Shown here: positions 46,959-59,232 of the stretch, piece by piece
How positions within the stretch are numbered: the first letter of the stretch is position 1
Layout: the number at the start of each line of letters is the position of its first letter
DNA from: Wyeomyia smithii
Lineage: Eukaryota; Arthropoda; Insecta; Diptera; Culicidae
Length of the DNA: 64,000 nt
NCBI RefSeq assembly: GCF_029784165.1
Contig: NC_073696.1
Span: 186,660,998-186,724,997, forward strand
Direction of reading: 5' to 3'
Notes under the pieces: generated by a model
Told to the model about the DNA's origin: nothing
The model's input: only the letters and a program-made list of their open reading frames with translations
Databases searched by the model: none
Translations under genes and position numbers: made by a program

Positions 46959-48340
46959 GACAGCAGCCATCACCCACTTTCCTGGATCGACAGAGACCGA
47001 AGAACTGTATGGTGATGGGTCGCGGCAGGACAATTCGAGACATATGGCGTCTCGGGAGTCCATCCTGCTGGCCCGTCGACTGTTCACGGAAGCTTTAATA
47101 GGTTGGGCTCTAAGCTCATTCGACCCTATGAAGTCTCCAGGTCCAGACGGCATACTACCCATCTTTCTACAAAAGTCGGCCGCAGTTATCATGTCCGAAC
47201 TCATCAACCTCTTCAAAGCCAGCTTTATCATTGGCCATATTCCGGATAACTGGCTGAAGGTGAAGGTAGTGTTTATCCCCAAAGTTGTAAGAAAGGACAA
47301 AACCCTACCTATAACTTTCAGACCCATAAGTCTGACTTCATCACTTCTCAAGTTGATGGAGAAAATAATGGATAAATATATCCGTGATGAGTTCCTTAAA
47401 GACTCCCCGCTGAATAGGAACCAACATGCCTATCAAAGCGGCAAGTCAACAGAAACTGCTCTTCACAGCTTAGTGACGTTGATTGAAAAGTCCCTGAGTT
47501 ATCAGGAGACGGCGCTATGTGCCTTTCTTGATATTGAAGGGGCCTTCGATAACACGTCCTTTGCATCAATTAATACGGCTCTCTCCAATAAGGGAATCGA
47601 CCACACTTCAAGGAGCTGGATACACGAAATGCTCTCTAGCAGAGTGATCACAGCAACCTTGGGTGATTCGTCTGTAACAATGTCAGTGATCAAGGGATGC
47701 CCGCAAGGAGGAGTTCTCTCCCCCTTGTTATGGTCACTAGTTGTCGACGCACTTCTCAACAAGCTTTCACAGCTTGGTTACGAGGTCATTGGATACGCCA
47801 ATGACATCGTCCTCATCGTCAAGACAGGGATCAGCTCAGCGGTTTATTGGCCCCGAGCCGTTTCTGGGTACGTCCATTTCCGCTATCAAAAGTGAACTAC
47901 TAACTTGGGAAAGGCTAGAAATAGTATCCCAATGGCAACAGGCACAGGGTTGTAGACAAGGCAAACAGTTTATCTATCCGAACCCTGGAACCGCCAGAAA
48001 GCTACTTAGTCTAAATCGTAGTGACCTACGGATAATCACGGGACTCCTTACCGGACACTGTCCCGCTTTTTATCATTTAAAGAAAATCGGTGAAGTGTTG
48101 AACGACACCTGCCGATTCTGTAAATCTGAACCAGAGAGTTCAGAGCATTTGCTTTGCTCTTGCGGAGCTCTTGCTTCCTCTAGGTACAACTTCTTAGGAA
48201 GTTACCTTTTATCTCCATACCAAGTGTGGAGCTCTAATCCTAAACGGGTAATTAGTTTCATCAACTATGTTGTACCTAACCGGGGTACAGGTTTACAACA
48301 AAACAACTCTACTCCATCAATGAGTACGAGCAATCCGTAA
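46959..48340 (+). pseudogene. LOA/Lian-like LINE ORF2 fragment: RT joined to C-terminal tail
   Basis: A 5'-truncated ORF2. RT motifs are SPGPDGILPIFLQK, VVFIPKVVRKDK, FRPISLTSSLLKLMEK, NQHAYQSGKSTETALHS, CAFLDIEGAFDNTS, KGCPQGGVLSPLLWSLVVD and GYANDIVLIVK. The last should read YADD; here the first catalytic Asp is Asn. Soon after it the frame shifts (about 47840) to FIGPEPFLGTS, the end of an RNase H domain, then a zinc-like tail CRFCKSEPESSEHLLCSC near 48115-48165. The RT thumb and nearly all of RNase H are missing, so a large internal deletion is present. Family assigned by motif style. Confidence 0.88.
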
Positions 48341-48439
48341 CCTGTGCACAGCAATCGGGGCCCGCCACAAAAGACAATCAGCAAGAATGTCGCAGTGGCA
48401 TTTCAGTACCCAGTGCCCTTCAGGCATACATTAGTAAAA

Positions 48440-48690
48440 AAAAAAGCTGGGCATGTCGTAAAATTTTCGAGCGAAAGCTTCTGAATAACGACCCAAAAGG
48501 AATACCGCGTCTTGGCGCTCAACGTGCTCGGTGGATGGACCGAGTGGGAGGAGAACTCCATAGTCTGCAAGAGTGGCGACGAGCAGGCATGGATTGAGTA
48601 GGCAATGGCGTCGGCTCTTAGATACAGCAAAGGTCACACGGACCTTCGTCCGATTGGTAAGGTGAATATTTCAAAGAAATGATGAAAGTT
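48440..48690 (+). pseudogene. RTE-clade LINE C-terminal fragment
   Basis: The text LNNDPKGIPRLGAQRARWMD then RVGGELHSLQEWRRAGMD, a stop, and a remnant ALRYSKGHTDL match the end of RTE-type ORF2 (the '..RGAQRARWVDRVEEDL..' region). Only about 80 codons remain, with a stop and frameshift. Confidence 0.7.
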
Positions 48691-51600
48691 CTGAACGCAC
48701 AGCTTTGAAGTTTGCAACGATTATCACAATAGTATGAGAAGCTTCAAATTGATGTTGAATAAATATCATACTTATTACTAGAGTTTCCTGTATCATTCGG
48801 AAGAGAAGCCTCGTGTTTTCTTATAGACGCAATAAAATTGGATTGTTTTGGTATTTCTGTATGAAGTCACCTCCTTTCACTAATATTGCTTATAATAAAA
48901 GTACGGGATACAGCAGACAACCGGGTATGTCTCACAATAGATCAACGGTTCTCGTCGCTGGCAAAAACCCAACATGAGTTTCTAATGAATTATTTAGGAC
49001 TCTGCGAACGAAAAAGTTTCAAGGTTTGAGATAAAAAATAAATTCTGCTGCATTTATGCAACCTGCCGAAGCCGTCAACTAGTCTGTTATAATTATTTGT
49101 TCATCATTACCAAAGAACAATGGTAAAAAGCAATTTTTAAACTCAACTGTCGTCGTCTTCAAAACATTCTAATCTACATTTATATTTACTTTACGAATAC
49201 CCTTGCTTTCAATCTTTTTTTTTAATTTCTCTCTTTGTACAATATAAGCCGGAAGTTTTTAAACTGAAAAAAAAACTATGTTCAACGAAACAAAAACTTA
49301 TCTTTGTACAGTGATTTGAGAGCTTAGTGGAATTAGTTTGTTGGCCACCTTCAATGATCCGCAAATGTTAATGGAGTCGAATAATTTTCCCAAATCACAG
49401 CCCACTGTGACACTGCAAGCACCATTAATACCATTTCTAGTGTTTTTTTGTTTTTATCTTTCCAGTATTAAATGGAAGGGCCAAAGGATAAACTTTAAAC
49501 GCACTTACTTTTCCCATTCGTAGGGGACTGGCGAGTGCGCGAGTTTCAGCTGAAAATTATTACCGTCCTTTCTGTAGACATCTATTACGTGTATTTATTT
49601 CTCAATTTAAAATTCCATTTAGTCGCCAGGGTTCCAGTGCGGAGCGCGTTCACCGAATCCATTTCACTGGGACAAGTTTTGTGTTGCTAGGAAAATCGTA
49701 ACAGCCAGCAGCAGTATACTTCCGAAGAAACTGACGTCGTGCAGTGCAAAAATCCTATTAATATTTCCTTTCCAGAGTTTTACTTTTCACTTAAAGTTTT
49801 GAAACATTTTAATTAAAAATTGAATAAATACTCGAACCATTATTTCATCTTTCCTCAAGAGAAACGAATCGGACTTGCCAAGTGAGTGGCACTCGAGAGT
49901 GGGACAAAGTGTCTCAAAGTATACAGCAAAAGGATTGGATTGATCCAAGATTTAATTCTCCATCACTTTCTGCTTCCGCTGAAAGGGCGAGGCAAAGCAA
50001 ACGGACGCTCTGCTGCCGCAAAGTGTGCTGCAATGGTTGGCGATGTTTGCTGACCCGATGCGAACGGGTATCGTCCTGGGGACTGGCAGCGTACACAATA
50101 AAAGCATATTTCCGCGCTGGCGGTTGGCGGTTGTCGGATGGTAGGAATCCTGCACGCCCGAGGTCTCGCTCAACGTAATCAAAGAACCGGTCGGAAGGGA
50201 GTTTAAGTTTTCAATTTTATTCGCACTATGCAGAAAATTAACTGAAGGCTGTTGCTGGTTTCTCAGTTGTTTTGGGTTCTCTTGCTGTCAAGAGTTAAGA
50301 TTTAAGTTATCGCGGAAGGTAAAATGAAAAGTTTATAGGCTTCTCATTGAGGAGGGAGAACTATATATTCTTAGCGCTGCACTGTTACTTTCGTTTCGAT
50401 ACTTATATAGCAAGGTTGATTTGGGTAAGATTTTTGTTTTCATTAATCCAACGTTTTGCATATAAAACAAATTCAAACATACACATTTTGATTCACTCAA
50501 CAATACCAGCTGTAAGTTTCACAATCTAATAACAGTTTCTCATTTATAATCGGGCAACAATTTATTTTAACTAACTATAATTGATTCATGCTACTTAACT
50601 ATGTTAGGGAACCATCTCTCCCGTAGAGTTTCTTTGCGAAGATGAAAACTTAGCTCACCATTACACAAGCATCCTGAGTTTACTGTACAAACAAGCTCAT
50701 GACTAATTTCATTATTCATCAACTCGAATTGGGATTCTGGTTAACAAATGTTCGCACCCCGAGCCGGTTTTCTGCAAACATAGCTTCCTTTCTGGCACGT
50801 TCTGATTTCTCAGGTTGGTAGAATGAAATATTGGATCAAATTATTTTTTAATCGCTTTAAAACTCACACAAATGCAAAACCACGTACGAAATCTAATTCG
50901 CATTCAAGTTCTCCCAGGCACAGCAACTGATGCACGTCTTTTCCCCACCCTGAGGCATATTGCATGGGGTAGAAAAATAGCTTGCCTAAGTTTCGTTCGG
51001 ATGGTGCGGTGAAGCGAGCATTAAAATGCGCACTTCCGAGATGTCGATTTCGGGAAAGCATGTTTTGAATGCATCGCAGAGCGCAAATGGGCTGTGCAGG
51101 TTTCTGTTATCAGACTGGTTGGAGCAAATAGATGAATTTAAAATTTAAAAATATAACCGTCAGCTGCGAGTACCAGTTTGTCTTCCCACCCGCAGTAGAT
51201 AGAAATTGCAACAAATATGTTTGTAATTTAATCACTCTTAGAATGGTTCCGATTTAGCCGTGTTGTATGAGGCGCGAAAAGTCTCTGTTTTACTCACGGA
51301 AGCATCTAATTTGCTTGCGTTTTAACCCTTTTCGAAAATGTTTGTGAAGCAACGTAAGCTCGTATGTGAAATTAAATTTTCGTTCATGATGAATTCTGTT
51401 TATCACATTCCAGTCGTGGCGGCTGAGTGAATACACGGTTAACCGATAACACCTAAAAATGGTTCAAAAAACAATAAACTAATATATGATGTTTACTGAA
51501 TATTTTCGGAAAAGACTGAAGAGCGAAGGTAATTAACAACTAACACTGTTACCTGATAAAAAGTCGAACCAAAAAAAACCTAAAATGTCAGGAAAAATCA

Positions 51601-51885
51601 ATAAGTATTCGATGAAATAAATTCTAACAAGTACACGCAAGTGTTCACGCTTGTACAATTATTGTGTTCTTTCAATCGCACAAGTGTTGATCTGATTTGG
51701 CACAAACATTATGCGAAAGACTTCAAATGGTGCGTTGATAACATGAAAGACGACCTAGCTCCTAAGTGAAAGGATGTGACGCAATCATTGGCGCGGTAAC
51801 CATCTTTCGACGGTAGAGGACATGGTTCACCAACCCGAGCAATTGGTCGCCATGATGGTGCGGCTCAAAGCATCGTCTGTTCTCC
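48691..51885. other. 3.2 kb without a recognisable gene
   Basis: No transposon proteins or repeats were recognised. 49600-50200 is richer in GC than its surroundings and contains a 98-aa ORF (49882-50178) and a splice-donor-like 'caagtgagtgg' near 49877; it could be a 5' exon of a host gene but nothing confirms that. 50750-51100 also has elevated GC without a convincing ORF. Confidence 0.4.
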
Positions 51886-52440
51886 GTGTTGGTCCGTGTG
51901 GTTGATTAATGCCCTGGTGACAGAGGACTCTGAACTCTTCAGGCTGTACAAGCCAGACTTGAAAACCATAAGTACAAAAACAAATAATGTAACGATTAGT
52001 ATAAATCCAGACGCCGAAACGGAAACTTGGAAACTCGAATCATGGAACCTTTTTTTTTTTGGAAAGTACCCACACTCTTTCTAACTTACTGGAGGTTCAC
52101 AAGTTCTACATTGTAGTGCTACAGAAGGTCTACTGGAAGTGAGTATCGGTACATATGTTAAAAGATGGTTATTAGCTGAAAGTTATTTATTGGAGCTTCG
52201 GCAATGCGTACAAGTTAGCCACAGCTTTCATTGTGATGGGCGAAATGCAGAAGTGCGATAAAGAAGCTTTTAGAGAGCGGTTTGAGCGTGCATACGATAA
52301 CTGCCCTAGGAATAACGTCAAAATATTCATCAGAGATATCAACACTCAAAGAAGCCAGAAGGAGAAACTCAGACCAGTTATTGGAAAGTTCTATTCATTG
52401 ACTCAATCGTCTTCAGGGATTTGGCAATATACGTAGTATC
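51886..52440 (+). pseudogene. RTE-clade endonuclease fragment
   Basis: At 52233-52436 the text DKEAFRERFERAYDNCPRNN then VKIFIRDINTQ and RPVIGKFYSL matches the RTE endonuclease motif region (usual '..VKIVIGDFNAQ..'), with the catalytic GDFN changed to RDIN. The upstream part to 51886 may be its decayed N terminus but is less certain. Confidence 0.7.
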
Positions 52441-53990
52441 AGTTACAGCGTTGGATTTTTTTCGATGTTGAGGACCTGAGTTACGTCAATTCTTGGCTAT
52501 CGGAGGCCCTCTAGAAGGTTGCAGATTCAGTACCCCATCAATATCAAAGTAACTATCAACAGCGCAGGAAAATTTTTCTATTGTGTTCGTCGAAAGAAAC
52601 CGACGTAACAACTGGTTCGATGAATAGTGTCAGATGATTTCAAACGAGACGAATGCAGAGCGATCACTGATGCCGCGGCAAGGGACTCGTTATAATTATT
52701 ATTATTTTTAGTTTATTTTATTCATCTAACATAGAGTCCTAATGATTGTTGAAGTAATAAGACTAGAGCAGTCTGGGACAAGCAATGTAATTGCGACAAA
52801 TGTTGTCTGCTTAATTTTCCATCGTTGAACTGGCTGTTAAGATTAATTTTAGTTCAAAGGATCACGCCATTGAATGTTCCACGAAAAAATCGTAAACGAT
52901 TGCACTTGAGCGATCGCAACGATTTTTTTTAATCTTTGTTGGTTGTAGGCGGAATTCGACTACTCCAGGTCGTGCTTGCACCGTGATATACCTGGATGAT
53001 TCTTGGTGATTTCAAATATCACATGCTAATGCACCATGCTACAATTTGCGTAAGCATTGTTGATACCTACTTACCTGCTCCGGTAAGCAAGTAGTTGAAC
53101 GCAATCTAACGTTCAACTGGATTCATGATTTTGTATCACTGACGTTAAACCCTCAAAGATTCTCGCGATACTGCTGAATGCAAGTGAACTTGGATACAAT
53201 AAATGTTATCGGGTTTGAATCATTCAGTTTTTTTCTATGGTATTTAGAACACTCGGAAGCGAGAAACAATCAGCAGCGTTTTAAAAACAGCAGCAGCATT
53301 CTAACACCAATTCACGACGAAATACAGTTTAAGGTCAACCTCGTAAATGAGTTTAGATAAAACACTAAGCAAAACAACAGACATCATTTAAAAAAATTGT
53401 GAACAGAAACGGCCCCAAATTGCTTCCTTGAGGTACAACGCTCAAGTACAAATGGAGTTAAGAAGCACGCTCGCAATTTCACACGAGGTGACCGTCACAT
53501 TGGTATGAACTAAGCCAAGCTGTCCGAGGCTTGGTGCGGGCTTACAACGTGGAGAGATTTAAATAGAAACTATACACAGCAGACTCATTTTTTTACGGGA
53601 CAAAGAGCGCCGCTTTTTTTTCAAGGTGGTGTGAAATCTGAAGATAACTCAGGGTGTGAGGTTGGTTTTGCCTGACCCTCTGAAACCCCCAGTCTCCGGT
53701 CTTAATATTATATGCTCCCTGGAACTACCGTTAGGTATTACTTCAGGGAAGCGGCTTTTGTACTTGATGCACCCTCTTTTTAGAATCGGCTAACTAGAAG
53801 ACAAGAAGTTAGCTTACGTCAACATTTCGATGGTCACTCGTCGATGGGTGCCGCCTTGTAGTGCTTCTTGGAAGGAAGCAGGCGCGCTAACCGCTCTCCA
53901 GATGGCCTCGTCCACGCACTTTCTACCAACCAAATTATCCGGGGTGGTGTGCGGTCCGCACCCCCCCTTAATTTATTGCCCTTTTAAGTA
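52441..53990. other. Decayed DNA, no gene recognised
   Basis: Possibly further RTE remnant at 52450-52700. 52999-53064 matches 54751-54814 (see the direct repeat entries). 53580-53990 may be the 3' UTR of the minus-strand R1-like fragment that follows. Confidence 0.4.
52999..53064 (+). repeat. Direct repeat, left copy (66 bp)
   Basis: 'attcttggtgatttcaaata' followed by 'tcacatgctaatgcaccatg' and 'aatttgcgtaagcattg' recurs at 54751-54814 with only a few differences. Confidence 0.9.
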
Positions 53991-54730
53991 ATGGATTTGT
54001 TACCTAAAAGGCAAATTTGCGCTATTGCTTCTAAAGTAATAAGGAAAAGTTTTGCGTGTCGAGTTGGACCAATCACGAGGATGATCGTTCGATGTTCCGT
54101 ATACCCCTTATGTCACGTCCATCTAAGCAATTTGCATATTCTTTAACGATTATGCTTATGGGCACCAAGTCAGCCAGGACGCATGCTACTTCGTATGACA
54201 CCGTGCGACACGTGCTCGAAACCCTCTGACACATAAGCCTGTAGGTGCCTTCCATTTTACCCCCGGCACAGGCAGTACCTAACGCCTTAGACAATGCTGG
54301 TGTTCCATACCTGAGAATGGATGTAGTCATGTACCGCTACATACGTCATAATGCCACGATGGCCGTTGAAGCCCAATGTGGCTCTCAAAGATGAGCTTGT
54401 TGCCGACCATCACTCCTAGGAGTCCGCGAAGCCAACAATAAATACTCCGGGAGGGGGCTATAGTTTCAACACACCGTCAGAGCCGTCAGAGCATTTCACA
54501 GCACCGGACCCATGAAAGAACCTTGCGGTATTCCTGCGGTGACTGGGACGCATTTCTGACCCTCGTCTGTGCAGTAAACAAATTAAGAGCAACTGGAGTG
54601 TGAAGGTTTCGTGCGGCGAGCCAAAACGTGCCGAGATAAAGATGGAGGAGTCTTGACAAATGAGCGCGAGGTGATTGACAAATAAAAGCAGTACTACGAT
54701 AAACACCTGAATGGCGCAGAGACAGATGAA
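53991..54730 (-). pseudogene. R1-like LINE reverse-transcriptase fragment
   Basis: Minus-strand text at about 54540 reads VPVTAGIPQGS then MGPVL, the RT motif with PQGS. Further along (54330-54073) TTSILRYGTPALSKAL, TYRLMCQRVSSTCRTVS and YEVACVLADLVPI match the post-RT region of R1/Outcast-type mosquito LINEs. Frames change repeatedly, and the catalytic Asp pair region (about 54400-54480) is not legible. It is flanked by 60-bp direct repeats. Confidence 0.75.
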
Positions 54731-54750
54731 ATAGGAGAAACGACTTCACC

Positions 54751-54814
54751 ATTCTTGGTGATTTCAAATATCACATGCTAATGCACCATGCGTAATTTGC
54801 GTAAGCATTGATGA
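54751..54814 (+). repeat. Direct repeat, right copy (64 bp)
   Basis: Partner of 52999-53064, same orientation; differs by a 2-3 nt indel after 'caccatgc' and one substitution near the end. Confidence 0.9.
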
Positions 54815-54879
54815 TGAAAACAGATAAAAAAGGAGATGAAGGAGACATGCCGACGATGAAGTAACGGATGTACAACAAA

Positions 54880-55060
54880 GAACAACAAATCAGCTGGAAA
54901 AATGGTATCTTAGCGGAGCTTATCAAGTTGGGCCCTAATCTGTCAGCTCCCTGCCCGTACCAACTAATAGTCTGGACATATACATAACAGCTTTCAGAGA
55001 AGTGGAAGTGGCTAGTATAATGCCCAATATACAATAAGGGCGTACTAGCGGGAAAAAAAC
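54880..55060 (+). pseudogene. RTE-clade RT fragment
   Basis: NNKSAGKNGILAELIKLGP followed by SEKWKW and CPIYNKG matches the first RT block of RTE-type LINEs ('NNKAAGKDG.PAEL..', 'CPIYKKG'). About 60 codons, with frameshifts. No other domain. Confidence 0.7.
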
Positions 55061-55559
55061 CAAGGGATGATGCGGACACTGGGCCGTCGACTCCACGCAA
55101 ATGCCACAAGTAAGCGAAAGCATCTCTTATGGAGCGAGTTGTGCCGATTTCATAAGCCAAACGCACTAATATGTCCATTAAGGCTGATACTAGCAAGGTT
55201 CCAATCAGACTTAGCATTTCTCTGCACCAGGTGTACCCGTCAACTCGCACGAGGAGCAGCCTACTCGATTCGTGCGAAGAGAATTTTTCTCGTACGCCGT
55301 AAACACGCATTAGTTCGCAAGTGCACGTGTGTTATTTCTCGAGTACACGGCGGGTGCACCGTGTAGATGAATGAAACCAAACGGGAAAACTAATAACCTA
55401 CGCTATGTTTTTTTATATTGCAAAAAATGGTTCAGTCACACATGTTGAGTAGTTGATTTTTGTGCGATAATGACTAGGAAACAAAAGTATAAACGAGATT
55501 CTACGCCGCAAAAAATGCCCGCAGACCATTATTTCATCTTTATGGACAGTCTCAGTTCT
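55061..55559. other. No gene recognised
   Basis: Holds overlapping ORFs on both strands (up to 179 aa on the minus strand) that show no known motif and run through the RTE fragment antisense, so I do not call them. Confidence 0.4.
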
Positions 55560-55800
55560 ATTCAGGTTCTTTACCGATGGAAATTTCGAAGCACCCTCCA
55601 TACGGGAACATCAGCATGCTTCATCTGAAAAATCTTCTCAGATTACCTTAGTGTGGATCTCTTTTCATTGTTCCATTCCGGGCAATAACAAGGTGGACAG
55701 TTTGGCTTAGGTGGGCGCAACAAACGATGATATTTATGCTAGACCAATTGCCTACAATAAATTTTTACAATTTTCTCGACAGAGTACGTCTTTAACCGTT
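55560..55800 (+). pseudogene. I-type LINE RNase H fragment
   Basis: The text CSIPGNNKVDSLA, VGATNDDIYARPIAYNKF closely parallels CSIPGNEKADSLAKVGAIDG and DIYERPIAYDEF of the minus-strand I-type element at 25315-30200. About 80 codons of a second, plus-strand copy, with a stop in place of Lys after DSLA. Confidence 0.85.
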
Positions 55801-55827
55801 ATGTACTCGGCAATTTTAACACACGTA

Positions 55828-56318
55828 AGTACTCGGCAGGGTACCAGGGTACCCACCAAAATGAAATGCTTCTTACTTCTTCAATTCTTGACCGATTTTC
55901 GATCTTGACTCGTCAAAAGATTGGAAAATTTGTCTATTTTTAGTATACGGGCCTAAAGCGCCATTGGGCCCCATATAGTTTTCGTAAATCCGGATCTTCG
56001 GGACCATGTCCGAATTCGGGAATCTGCTCCGAAAAGGCCATTTCGGACAACTTATCAGATGGACTCAAAATGAATGAAAATCAACTCCTGGAGTGATTTC
56101 ATGAATTTTGATACCAATTTTGTTCGGTTTTAGAGACAATGAATTGAAGATCAGGATTTACATGAACTAGATGTGGTCACAGGTTCATGTTGGTCCCGGA
56201 TTCTAAAAGTAGACAGATTTTCTAATATTTTGACGGGCCAATATCGAAAATTGGTCAAAAAAATGAATAAGCAGGAAATATTTCATTTTGTGGGTACCCG
56301 GGTACCCTGCCGAGTACT
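55828..56318. mobile_element. TA-flanked foldback element with ~110-bp inverted ends
   Basis: TA at 55826-55827 and 56319-56320. The ends AGTACTCGGCAGGGTACC match in inverted orientation, and similarity extends inward for roughly 100 bp ('accaaaatgaaatgct', 'ttgaccgattttcgat' against their complements). No ORF. Confidence 0.88.
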
Positions 56319-56931
56319 TATTAGAGATGCACCGAATAGCACTATTCGGCCTTCGGCCGAATACCGAATAACCTTTTTTCCATTATTCAGTGAGACGAAT
56401 ATTCGGCCGTATATTTGGCTGAACACAACGTTGATCTTATGATAACAAAATAACCAAATGGTCATTGTTTGAAATTTAAATTGTTCCTTCCGCTTTCCAA
56501 TTGTTCATGTACGAAAACAAATGGAAATTGTCCGAACTATTCCACGAGAAATAATAAATTTTGCGCCTATGGAATAAGGCACGCTAATCCGTGGCGCACC
56601 TACTTTTGTTCTTATTTGAGTTGTCGTTTAAAAATAATGTTCTTGAGGATTATGGTTAACACAATTTAAAAGTTTGTGTTACAACTACATTCTGAGTGTT
56701 TTTGGAAGAAAAATAAATAAAATGCGAGAAATGAATGAGAACTGAGGATGTGACTTTGGCTCAGAAAAAAATATACCTCATCCAGACAAGACATGAAATA
56801 TTGTGTGGAGATTGCGGTTCGTGTTCCGTTTTAATGAGATATATTCATAGGCGTAGCCAGAATTTTGAATAGGGGGAGGGGGAGGGGGGCAAGATCTTCA
56901 AAATTTTAGAAGTAAAAAATTTAATTTTTTT

Positions 56932-58496
56932 ACTAACACTAAATTAAACTAAACTGTGGAGATCGAAGTAAAGCACGAACGCGGACGGGCGCAATTTTTC
57001 TACTGCGTCACAATTTTCTCGCTAAATGTTTTTAATTTATTGTTTTTGGTTGAAACAGTGTTATATAAAGTTAGCTTTCACCGAAAACCGCCAACGTTGC
57101 CTTCCTTATTTGAAGAAACAGCCGATATTAGTCAACACGCAGGTCGCAGTATTAGTCAAAGTGCACGAAGATCAAGCGGATTAAAATGCCTCTTAAAACT
57201 TAGGGAGTAATCGAAACCGCCATAAGGAGAAGTTTTCGCTACAGGAGCCAACGAATGTCCTTTGAATTTTTCTCTTTAATTTATCCAAGCTGAGTGATAC
57301 TCGACAGATGAGTATGATCGATTAAGAACACAGAATAAGGATTGACTGAATAGGATCTGGATCGAATTGTAGATGGTGAGAGCGTTCTTTTTCTAGCTTA
57401 GTATTTCTCTATAATTATGTTTAATATTGATGCAGTACGGCAGGTGGATTTCTGCAGATCTGTATCGCGTTGTTTGTAGAACTTATTAAAAGTACAAATC
57501 AAACTAACTCGATAAAAATTCATCGGTTTGCTAGTACATATATTCAAACAACGGATTCAGATTCCGATTCCGCATGCGTTCTCGTTCACCATTACCTACC
57601 ATGGCAAATCCTGAATTTGTCTCACCCTATCTTACTAAAACAAATAACGGTTTTAATCGCGCAATAGGCTTCTGAATTTTCAAATTTGTATTTCGCGTAA
57701 TATGCATCAGTTATCATGAGGTTACCAGAGCTGTACCTTATTAAAACGATTCCTATCCTGTGATACTCGTAGAGATGCAGTGGTACCCGCGATCTCTAAA
57801 CAAAACGAGTATCACCATCCCTTTCCTTCCCAAGTAGTACCGCCTTTTGGTCGTGGCCGGCGTCGTTCTTGGTCAGTGGTAATAGTATTGTGAACCAGTG
57901 AAAATTGTACGATGAGTATGTAATGCTAGTCCCAAGCACCATAAATCTGGTTCATTTTGCAGTTTTCTTAGTTCGACCAATCACGGAGTGCAACTACGGG
58001 CAGTCTACCTAAGCAAAGCTAAGCTAACAAGAAACATCATCTTAAATCTTATCTACTAATCAATAATCCTTCAATAGAGCGAGTAATGGCGCTATAACCA
58101 TAAGCTTAAAATGCTAGGACTAGAGTTAGTACTCAGGTAAAAAAAATAATTTTAATCTCCAACCGTAACAGTTGAAGCGAGTAAAGGCGCTATATCATTG
58201 GTTTTAAAACCCGAACATAAGGAGGAAATACCTATGTTCCATCCCAGGAGATTGGTCAACAAAGGAGTGTAATTTCTTAGCTTTGTCACTTGTACCTACT
58301 TCTTACATACGGATTGTCCCCGTTATTAGATTACATTGTATTATATTGCGCCAAACAGTAGGCCTGGCCGTTGACAGGAAAAATGTATGGAAATCATTTT
58401 TGAAAAAATGGTGGATATCATTCTCCAGGATCCTTTCAAGTACTGGCTGTGTTAGTGTTGACTAGACTAGACTAACACGAAATTAAACTAAACTGT
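56932..58496. repeat. 26-bp direct repeats bracketing 1.5 kb inside the hAT
   Basis: 'actaacactaaattaaacta' plus 'aactgt' at 56932-56957 recurs at 58471-58496 with one mismatch. The 1513 bp between them show no recognised gene. This looks like a separate insertion with an unusually long duplication, or a duplication within the element. Confidence 0.7.
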
Positions 58497-58546
58497 AATT
58501 TAATTAACACTAAATCTACCGTTGAAAGATAACAATAACAACGTCG

Positions 58547-59018
58547 TTAACTAAAGAACATCTTCCTTTTATCCTCCGCAAATCGCTCCAGCGCTAATTT
58601 AGTAAATTTTCCACGATTGTTGTTAACCATCTGCCAATGAACACTCAGCAAGCAGAGAGCACTCAACCATTATTAACCTCAGCCAGGTTTTCACCCGACG
58701 TAATGTGCTGAACGAGAGCTCAACCGTGCTTGTTTTACATGGTGAAGCAAGTTCAATTTTAATTGCTTTTTCAGTCGCAGGTAAGAACGAACGGGCTTCA
58801 GCAAGCAAGTCTATAAGATCCTGGTCTTCCAAGTTCTTACCGTCTGCTCTCACGCTGTTGCAATGTTGATACCAGACTTCCACCTCTCCAACAAAATTGT
58901 TAACGTCATAAAAAAATACGAAAGCTCCGGTATTGCACTTTAACTCTTCTAACGACATGCGTATTACGTTATCAGGATGCAGCGAGGTCAACGCGTAGGC
59001 AAGTGCACTATCTTCCAT
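58547..59018 (-). pseudogene. hAT transposase, C-terminal dimerisation region
   Basis: On the minus strand, EDSALAYALTSLHPDN leads to DLLAEARSFLPATEKAIKIE and then STVELSFSTLRRVKTWLRLI, the hAT dimerisation motif (usual '..ERSFSTLRRLKTWLR..'). After a stop at 58623, a shifted or stop-broken frame continues MVNNNRGKFTKLALERFAED to a TAA at 58547, the expected end of such proteins. The N-terminal BED finger and DDE catalytic residues are absent. It lies within the 3.0 kb hAT, so it is most likely that element's own gene remnant. Confidence 0.87.
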
Positions 59019-59232
59019 GAACCGTGTTTGTTTGTTGATTCCAATACTAAGCTAGTTGGTGCAGGTGGGTTTGCCCGGTACTTTTGCCGCTGCAATGTTT
59101 CAATGGGCTAAAAATGTCGTTTTGTGCTAACCTATGCGTTAAAAAAATGGATTTTTTTGGAGGGTGGTAAAAAAATAACTAAGACAGATAATAAGGTTTG
59201 ATTAATTTGCTATGGAAGGTAATTATGCTAGC

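Noticed and set aside
49882..50178. 98-aa ORF in a GC-richer patch
   Set aside because: No recognisable domain, and frames on the other strand are open over the same stretch. It might be part of a host 5' exon but the sequence alone does not show it.
54771..55310. 179-aa minus-strand ORF
   Set aside because: It runs antisense through the RTE fragment and has no motif of its own.
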